Source of the DNA: CALUOB01 sp944322305
GTDB lineage: Bacteria; Actinomycetota; Coriobacteriia; Coriobacteriales; Coriobacteriaceae
Length of the DNA: 64,000 bases
Assembly: GCA_963931605.1 (NCBI GenBank)
Contig: OZ007031.1
Location: 2,328,412 to 2,392,411, forward strand
Direction of reading: 5' to 3'
Under the pieces are notes generated by a model. That model worked only from the letters and a program-made list of their open reading frames with translations, made no database searches and was not told the origin of the DNA. Of this stretch, positions 57,790 through 64,000 are shown in pieces (within the stretch, counting starts at the first letter, position 1; every line of letters starts with the position of its first letter). The position numbers and the translations under genes were made by a program.

Positions 57790-58326
57790 ATGGGTTTCTT
57801 TGACATGTTTAAGAAGAAGGAGGCGCCGGCCGCTGCGCCGTCCGTTGCCAGCGTTGACGCGGCCGCGGCTCCCGACACGCTGTGCGCCCCGGCAACCGGC
57901 AAGGCCGTCAAGATGACCGACGTGCCCGACCCGGTGTTCGGCACCGAGGTGCTGGGCAAGGGTTGCGCCGTCTGGCCCGAGGGCGAGACCGTGTACGCGC
58001 CGGTTTCCGGTACCGTCACCGTCACCATGGGCCACGCCGTTGGCCTCATGTCCGACGACGGCATCGAGGTTCTCGTGCACGTGGGCGTGGACACCGTCAA
58101 CATGCAGGGCAAGGGCTTCACGGGCCTGGTGAAGAAGGACGACCACGTCACCGCCGGCCAGCCCATGCTGCAGTTCGACAAGAAGGCCATCGCCGACGCC
58201 GGCTACAAGGACGTGGTGGTTCTCGCCGTGTCCAACACCGCCGAGTTCGCCGACGTGTCCATGATCGTTGATCCCGAGACGCAGGTTACCGCCGGCACCG
58301 CCGTGGTGAAGGTTACGCGCAAGTAG
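57790..58326 (+). CDS. crr: PTS glucose-type EIIA component
   Basis: A 178-residue cytosolic phosphocarrier of the EIIA(Glc) family. After a 30-residue linker it shows CAPATGKAVKMTDVPDPVFG, GCAVWPEGETVYAPVSGTVT and the active-site histidine in EVLVHVGVDTVNMQGKGF near residue 97. By family, it takes phosphate from HPr and passes it to an EIIB, and may regulate other uptake systems. ATG 57790 has AAGGAG upstream. A terminator and then an HPr gene follow. It stands alone as a soluble EIIA, without an EIICB in the window. Confidence 0.9.
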   Translation: MGFFDMFKKKEAPAAAPSVASVDAAAAPDTLCAPATGKAVKMTDVPDPVFGTEVLGKGCAVWPEGETVYAPVSGTVTVTMGHAVGLMSDDGIEVLVHVGVDTVNMQGKGFTGLVKKDDHVTAGQPMLQFDKKAIADAGYKDVVVLAVSNTAEFADVSMIVDPETQVTAGTAVVKVTRK

Positions 58327-58356
58327 GTTCGGCGCAAGCGCCAGCCAAAACGAGAG

Positions 58357-58390
58357 ACGGGCGGTCCAGCGGTGCTGGTCGCCCGTTTTT
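58357..58390 (+). terminator. Terminator of the EIIA gene
   Basis: ACGGGCG (58357-58363) pairs with CGCCCGT (58380-58386), with inner pairing CCAGC/GCTGG, and a run of five T from 58386 to 58390. Confidence 0.85.
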
Positions 58391-58484
58391 CGTGCGCCGG
58401 GGCCAAGGCGCCGCGGAGGCATGCCGAGGACTCTGGGGCCTTCGCGCGGCGGCGGGCGCTTTGCCAGGGAGAGGGGAGAGGATC

Positions 58485-58736
58485 GTGGAGAGGTTCCAGC
58501 ATGTGATCGCAGACGCCTCGGGGCTGCACGCGCGCCCCGTGGCACAGATAGCCGTCGCCGCGCGCGCATGGCGAAGCACCGTTACCGTGGCGTGCCGCGA
58601 GCGCACCGCGTCCGCCACCGACCTGGTCGGGCTCATGGGGCTTGACGCGCGCTGCGGGGACACCCTCTCCGTGTGCGTGGAGGGGCCCGACGAGCATGAG
58701 GCCGCAGAAGCGCTCAAGCCTGTGTTCATAATCTAG
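58485..58736 (+). CDS. HPr phosphocarrier with Asp at position 46
   Basis: An 83-residue PTS phosphocarrier. The start is GTG 58485 behind GGAGAGGGGAGAGG. Counting from it, the active histidine is exactly His15 (SGLHARPVAQIAVAA). The regulatory serine position 46 is Asp: the family's L-K-S-I-M-G-V-M appears as ATDLVGLMGL. HPr passes phosphate from EI to EIIA, here probably to the adjacent EIIA(Glc). Ser46 is the target of HPr kinase in Firmicutes, and Asp there is used as a phospho-mimic in studies. It sits 159 bases after the EIIA stop, past a terminator. EI is not in the window. Confidence 0.85.
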   Translation: MERFQHVIADASGLHARPVAQIAVAARAWRSTVTVACRERTASATDLVGLMGLDARCGDTLSVCVEGPDEHEAAEALKPVFII

Positions 58737-58898
58737 GGAACGCCGGTCACAGCATCGCGCGCCGGCGCTTTCGTGGCGGGCGCGTGTGTGGGTCTTGCTC
58801 AACGTTTTCCTGGCGAGCGGTTCTCCGGGGCTGCTCTGGGCGTGTTACAAAGCAGCGTACTTTCAGCCCGCCCGCCCGCCTGTGCGCGTGCCCGCACG

Positions 58899-58904
58899 TA
58901 TAAT
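58899..58904 (+). promoter_or_regulatory. -10 element of the gatCAB operon
   Basis: A consensus TATAAT lies 64 bases before gatC. No -35 match is present in this GC-rich stretch. Confidence 0.5.
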
Positions 58905-58967
58905 GGGACGCATTCCGTGCGCGCGCCCCGCAGGCGGGCGCGGTTTCCCAAACGCGAAAGGAGCGCT

Positions 58968-59273
58968 ATGGCTCTTTCAGCAGATGACGTGCGCGGCATC
59001 GCCGACTACGCCCGCATCGCGCTCAGCCCCGAGGAGCTCGAGGCGATGACGGCGTACCTCAACGATACCATCGCGATCCTCGACCCCATCCTCCAGTACG
59101 ACCTCGAGGGCGTCGAGCCCACCTACCACCCCATCGGCGACCTGGCCAACGTCATGCGCGACGACGCGGAGGCCCCCGGCCTTGCGATCGACGCCGCGCT
59201 CGGCAACGCCGGCTCCACGCGCGGCCGCTCTTTCCGCGTGCCGTCCATCTTGGGCGACGGAGGTGCTGCGTAA
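58968..59273 (+). CDS. gatC: Asp-tRNA(Asn)/Glu-tRNA(Gln) amidotransferase subunit C
   Basis: A 101-residue subunit that stabilises GatA on GatB. Typical features are VRGIADYARIALSPEELEAM, LNDTIAILDPILQYDLEGVE, and the TYHPIGDLANVMRDD segment that wraps GatA. ATG 58968 follows GAAAGGAG. It leads gatCAB and ends directly before gatA (the start codon is the next base). The complex converts misacylated Glu-tRNA(Gln) or Asp-tRNA(Asn) to the right form, implying no GlnRS or AsnRS dependence for that tRNA. Confidence 0.93.
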   Translation: MALSADDVRGIADYARIALSPEELEAMTAYLNDTIAILDPILQYDLEGVEPTYHPIGDLANVMRDDAEAPGLAIDAALGNAGSTRGRSFRVPSILGDGGAA

Positions 59274-60766
<1,493 letters not shown>

Positions 60767-60770
<4 letters not shown>

Positions 60771-62464
60771 AAACGCTCGCCGAGGTACTTGAGACATGGG
60801 AGGCCGTGATCGGCCTCGAGATCCACACCGAGCTCACGGCGCTGGACACCAAGATGTTCTGCGGCTGCAAGCTCTCCCACGACGACGAGCCCAACGCCAA
60901 CGTGTGCCCGGTGTGCCTGGGGCTGCCCGGCGCGCTGCCCGTGCCCAACAAGCGCGCCATCGAGAGCATCGTGAAGGCGGGCCTGGCCACCAACTGCCAG
61001 ATCCAGAAGCGCTCGATGTTCTACCGCAAGCACTACTTCTACCCCGACATGGCCAAGAACTTCCAAACCACCCAGGGGCCCATCGCGTTTTGCATGCACG
61101 GCCGTCTGAGCCTGGATGTGACGGGCCAGGGTGCCGCCGAGCGCCCGGCGTGCGCCTTTGGCGAGGCCGAGGCCGAGAGCCTGGCGAGCGCCAGCGCCGG
61201 CGCCACGGGCCTCTCCACCATGAAGACGGCCGACGTCACGCGCGCGGCGGGCTCAAGCCAGGGCACCTACGACACCGCGCTCGAGGCCGCCGTGCGCCAT
61301 GACGACGGCTCCTACACGGTGCCGATCCGGATCCTGCGCATCCACATGGAGGAGGACGCCGCCAAGATGGTGCACGTGGGCGGCGAGGAGGGCCGCATCG
61401 GCGGCGCGGCCGAGAGCCTCATCGACTACAACCGCTGCGGCACCCCGCTCATCGAGCTCGTGACCGAGCCCGACCTGCGCACGCCCGAGGAGGCGCGCCT
61501 GTTTATGGAGAAGCTCCGCCGCATCTTCCTCACGCTGGGCATCTCCGACTGCTCCATGGAGAAGGGCTCGATGCGCTGCGACGGCAACGTTTCCCTGCGC
61601 CGCCGCGGCTCCACGCAGCTGGGCACCAAGACCGAGCTTAAAAACCTCAACTCCTTCAAGGCCCTGCACGACGGCCTGGAGTACGAGATCCGCCGCCAGG
61701 CCGAGGTGCTCGAGGAAGGCGGCATCATCTACCAGGAGACGCGCCACTGGGAGCCCAGTCGCAAGCGCACCGTGGTGATGCGCGTGAAGGAGACCGCCGA
61801 CGACTACCGCCTCTTCCCCGACCCGGACTTGGCGCCGTTTAACCTCACCGACGAGTTCATCGAGCACTGCCGCGCCGAGATCCCGGAGCTGCCGGACGAG
61901 AAGCGCGACCGCTACGTTGCGGCGTACGGGCTGCGCCGCACCGACGCCGAGCAGATCGCCGGCGACCCCGACACGGCGGCGTTCTTCGAGGAGGCGGTTG
62001 CCGCGGGCGAGAAGATCACGTCCAAGGCGCCGGCCGACAAGCGCGTGCGCACGGTGGCGAACCTCGTGATGAACGAGCTCGCCGGCTACGTGAACGCCCT
62101 CGGCGGCGGCGCGCGCATCGCCGACGCGGGCATCGCGCCCGCGCAGGTGGCCTCGCTCGCCGCACTTCTCGCCGAGGACGCGCTGAGCTCCAACCAGGCG
62201 CACGAGGTCTTCGGCATCATGGCCGAGACCGGCGACGACCCGGCCAAGATCGTGGACGAGCGCGGCATGCGCCAGGTTTCCGACGACGACGCGCTGGCCC
62301 CCATCGTGGACGAGGTCATGGCCAACTGCCCCGACCAAGTGCAGCAGTACCGCGACGGCAACCAGAAGGTCGTGGGCTACCTGGTGGGGCAGTGTATGAA
62401 GGCGAGCCGTGGCAAGGGCAACCCCAAGCGCTTCAACGAGCTTTTGCGCGAGAAGATGGCGTAA
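60767..62464 (+). CDS. gatB: Amidotransferase subunit B
   Basis: A 565-residue tRNA-binding kinase/transamidase subunit. The opening WEAVIGLEIHTELTALDTKM is standard, followed by CKLSHDDEPNANVCPVCLGL, KHYFYPDMAKNFQTTQ, HMEEDAAKMVH and FNRCGTPLIEL-type YNRCGTPLIELVTEPD. The C-terminal YqeY-like tail (about 430-565) binds tRNA. It is longer than the usual 475-500 residues because of an insert of about 60 residues (about 115-175) rich in Ala and Ser (ERPACAFGEAEAESLASASA and on). ATG overlaps gatA (ATGA). A large inverted repeat follows. Confidence 0.93.
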
Positions 62465-62477
62465 GGGCTTGCGAGCG

Positions 62478-62588
62478 AGGAGGGCTGGGCGTATCATCGC
62501 CTGCTTCAGGCAGTCCTCTTCGCGACGGAGGCGCCACTGGCGCCTCCTGCTCATGCGGAACTCGCAGGCGACGATACGCCCAGCCCTC
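62478..62588. repeat. 111-base inverted-repeat element with inner palindrome
   Basis: Twenty-six-base arms at 62478-62503 and 62563-62588 pair at 25 of 26 positions. They begin GGAGGGCTGGGCGTATC. Inside, a perfect 9-bp hairpin (GGAGGCGCC 62526-62534, GGCGCCTCC 62538-62546) forms a second stem. There is no coding frame of note and no T-run. It may be a MITE- or REP-type element, or a gatB transcript end. Confidence 0.85.
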
Positions 62589-62719
62589 CCGCAGGAGCTT
62601 GCCTTTATCGCACTGACGCGAGCAAGGCTTAAGTTGACCGAGCGGCCCATCTTGGCGGGCAAGCGGTTCATCAGCAGGTTACCGACCGGGTTAGCCGGTC
62701 TGTTTGGAAAGGAAGCGAT

Positions 62720-64000
62720 ATGAGCGAGAACATCACGCGGCGCGGGTTCGTGGCGGGCGCCGGGACGCTGGCGGCGGCGGGCGCGGCGGCGCTTGCCGGT
62801 TGCGGCTCCCAGCGCGCCAGCGAGGTCGGCAGCGGAGAGGGCGGCACGGGCTCGGCCTCGTCGGCCACGCTCACCTACGCGGTGCGCAGCGAGTCGCTCG
62901 GGCTCGACCCGGCGCTGGCGAGCTCGGACCCGGGCACCATCATGAGCCAGATGTACGAGACGCTCCTCAAGTTCAACGCCGACTGCACCGACGTGGAGCC
63001 GTGCCTGGCCGAGGACTGGACCATGTCCGACGACGGCCTCACCTACACGTTCACGCTGCGCCAGGGTGTGAAGTTCCACGACGGCACCGACTTCAACGCC
63101 GACGCCGTGGTGCGCTCCATCGAGCGCCAGCTCGAGCCCAATCGCACCGACGAGATGGCCTACGCCTCGTTCGTGTTCGGCTCCGAGGCGTCCGGCACCG
63201 GCGTCGAGTCTGTTGAGGCCACCGGCGACTACGAGGTGGTTATCCACATGCGCGCCGCCTCCACGCCCTTCAAGATGAACCTCGCCATGCTCTTCGGCGC
63301 GCCCATCGTGAGCCCCACCGCGCTTGACACCTACGACAACAACCTCAACGAGCACCCCTGCGGCACGGGCCCGTACAAGTTCGTGAGCTGGGACAAGGGC
63401 AACAACATCCAGATGGAGGCCTTCGCCGACTACTGGGACAAGGACAACGCGCCCGTGTGCACCACCATCGTGTACCGCTTCATCCCCGAGGCGGCCAGCC
63501 GCGTCACGGCGCTCTCCAACGGCGAGGCCGACATCATCGACGGCGTGGACCCGGCCATGATCGACCAGATCACAGCGGACGGCGGCAAGTCGGTGGTGGA
63601 GGACGCCTCGAGTCTCAACTACATGGCCTTCAACATGGAGAGCGACATCTTCTCCAACCTCGAGGCGCGCACGGCGTTTTGCCAGGCCATCAACATCGAC
63701 GAGATGGTCGAGAGCCTCTACGGCGAGTACTCCACGGTGGCGCACTCCGTCATGCCCGAGGCCATGGCGCCCTACGCGCAGGACATCGAGCGTCCCTCCT
63801 TCGACCCGGACGCCGCGCGCGAGACCTTCGAGCGCTTGGGTGTGACCGAGATCCAGATGCTCAGCTACACCAACGCGCAGGACTACAACGTGCGCACTGG
63901 CCAGACGCTCGCCGAGACCCTGCAGGGCTACCTCGCCGACGTGGGCGTAACCATGAACATCGCCGCCTTCGACTGGACCACCTACAAGAGCAAGCTCGAG
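62720..64000 (+). CDS. ABC transporter substrate-binding lipoprotein (peptide type), 3' end outside window
   Basis: 427 codons are visible and the frame is open at the window edge. The N-terminus is a lipoprotein signal with a twin-arginine motif (TRRGFVAGAGTLAAAGAAAL, then LAGC lipobox near residue 29), so it is probably exported folded and anchored outside. The SBP family 5 fold is clear: ESLGLDPALASSDPGTIMSQ, LAEDWTMSDDGLTYTFTLRQ, GVKFHDGTDFNADAVV near 118 and GTGPYKFVSWDKGN near 215. Such proteins feed oligopeptides or related ligands to a permease, presumably encoded beyond the window. ATG 62720 follows GGAAAGGAAG. Confidence 0.92.
   Translation, partial: MSENITRRGFVAGAGTLAAAGAAALAGCGSQRASEVGSGEGGTGSASSATLTYAVRSESLGLDPALASSDPGTIMSQMYETLLKFNADCTDVEPCLAEDWTMSDDGLTYTFTLRQGVKFHDGTDFNADAVVRSIERQLEPNRTDEMAYASFVFGSEASGTGVESVEATGDYEVVIHMRAASTPFKMNLAMLFGAPIVSPTALDTYDNNLNEHPCGTGPYKFVSWDKGNNIQMEAFADYWDKDNAPVCTTIVYRFIPEAASRVTALSNGEADIIDGVDPAMIDQITADGGKSVVEDASSLNYMAFNMESDIFSNLEARTAFCQAINIDEMVESLYGEYSTVAHSVMPEAMAPYAQDIERPSFDPDAARETFERLGVTEIQMLSYTNAQDYNVRTGQTLAETLQGYLADVGVTMNIAAFDWTTYKSKLE

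Noticed and set aside
61253..63745. A minus-strand open frame of 830 codons opposite gatB and the binding-protein gene
   Set aside because: Antisense to two well-supported genes, rich in His/Gly/Ala/Arg as expected from GC-rich shadows, with no motif.

Overview
The window is GC-rich (roughly two thirds G+C by eye), with Actinobacteria-like codon use and a strictly anaerobic gene set. It holds a monomeric [FeFe]-hydrogenase, an Rnf-type redox complex, Feo iron uptake, PTS sugar uptake with GH1 phospho-glucosidases, GatCAB, and a GlnR-like regulator beside glnA. This fits the class Coriobacteriia (a Collinsella/Olsenella-type gut anaerobe). The placement is inferred from content; no rRNA or tRNA gene was found to confirm it.

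Layout. 1-8.5 kb: a TerB-N-type fragment cut by the window edge, an HD hydrolase, the hydrogenase, convergent purL, and a carbonic-anhydrase-like protein that seems to have lost its zinc site. 8.8-14.1 kb: a surface-polysaccharide block (ABC-2 permease, ATPase, two GT2 and one GT4 glycosyltransferases), part of it lower in GC. 14.2-22.4 kb: a GNAT enzyme, a ROK sugar kinase, a repeat-rich gap, feoA-feoA-feoB plus a Cys-rich partner, and glnA with a GlnR-like regulator. 23-31.6 kb: an HtrA protease, an rnfCDGEA(B) operon and ligA. 31.7-41 kb: a MarR-controlled heterodimeric ABC exporter, tatD, the remains of a divergent mannitol PTS/DeoR pair fused by a deletion, and fbp. 41-54 kb: a ThiF-family protein, two Cof-type phosphatases, a protein with a histone H1-like tail, a GNAT/molybdenum-carrier-like fusion, a second ABC exporter behind a structured leader RNA, and moaC-mobB with moaA. 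54-64 kb: two GH1 glucosidases, EIIA(Glc), HPr, gatCAB and the start of a peptide-type ABC binding protein.

How the genes may work together. Hydrogenase, Rnf and Feo suggest ferredoxin-centred anaerobic energy metabolism with a high iron demand. The PTS, GH1 and Fbp genes indicate sugar fermentation with gluconeogenic capacity. glnA and the GlnR-like regulator form a nitrogen module.

Most unusual observations. (1) The Rnf operon encodes RnfA and RnfE without the four cysteines expected to hold the intramembrane Fe-S centre, and a 68-residue protein with no Fe-S motif where RnfB should be. (2) Two hairpins after the hydrogenase gene have perfectly complementary 8-nt loops and a covarying shared design. 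(3) Two loci 11 kb apart carry a modular repeat (core ATGCGTAACC) with identical internal spacing. (4) A probable pseudoknot plus intrinsic terminator precedes an ABC exporter. (5) HPr carries a natural Ser46-to-Asp change.
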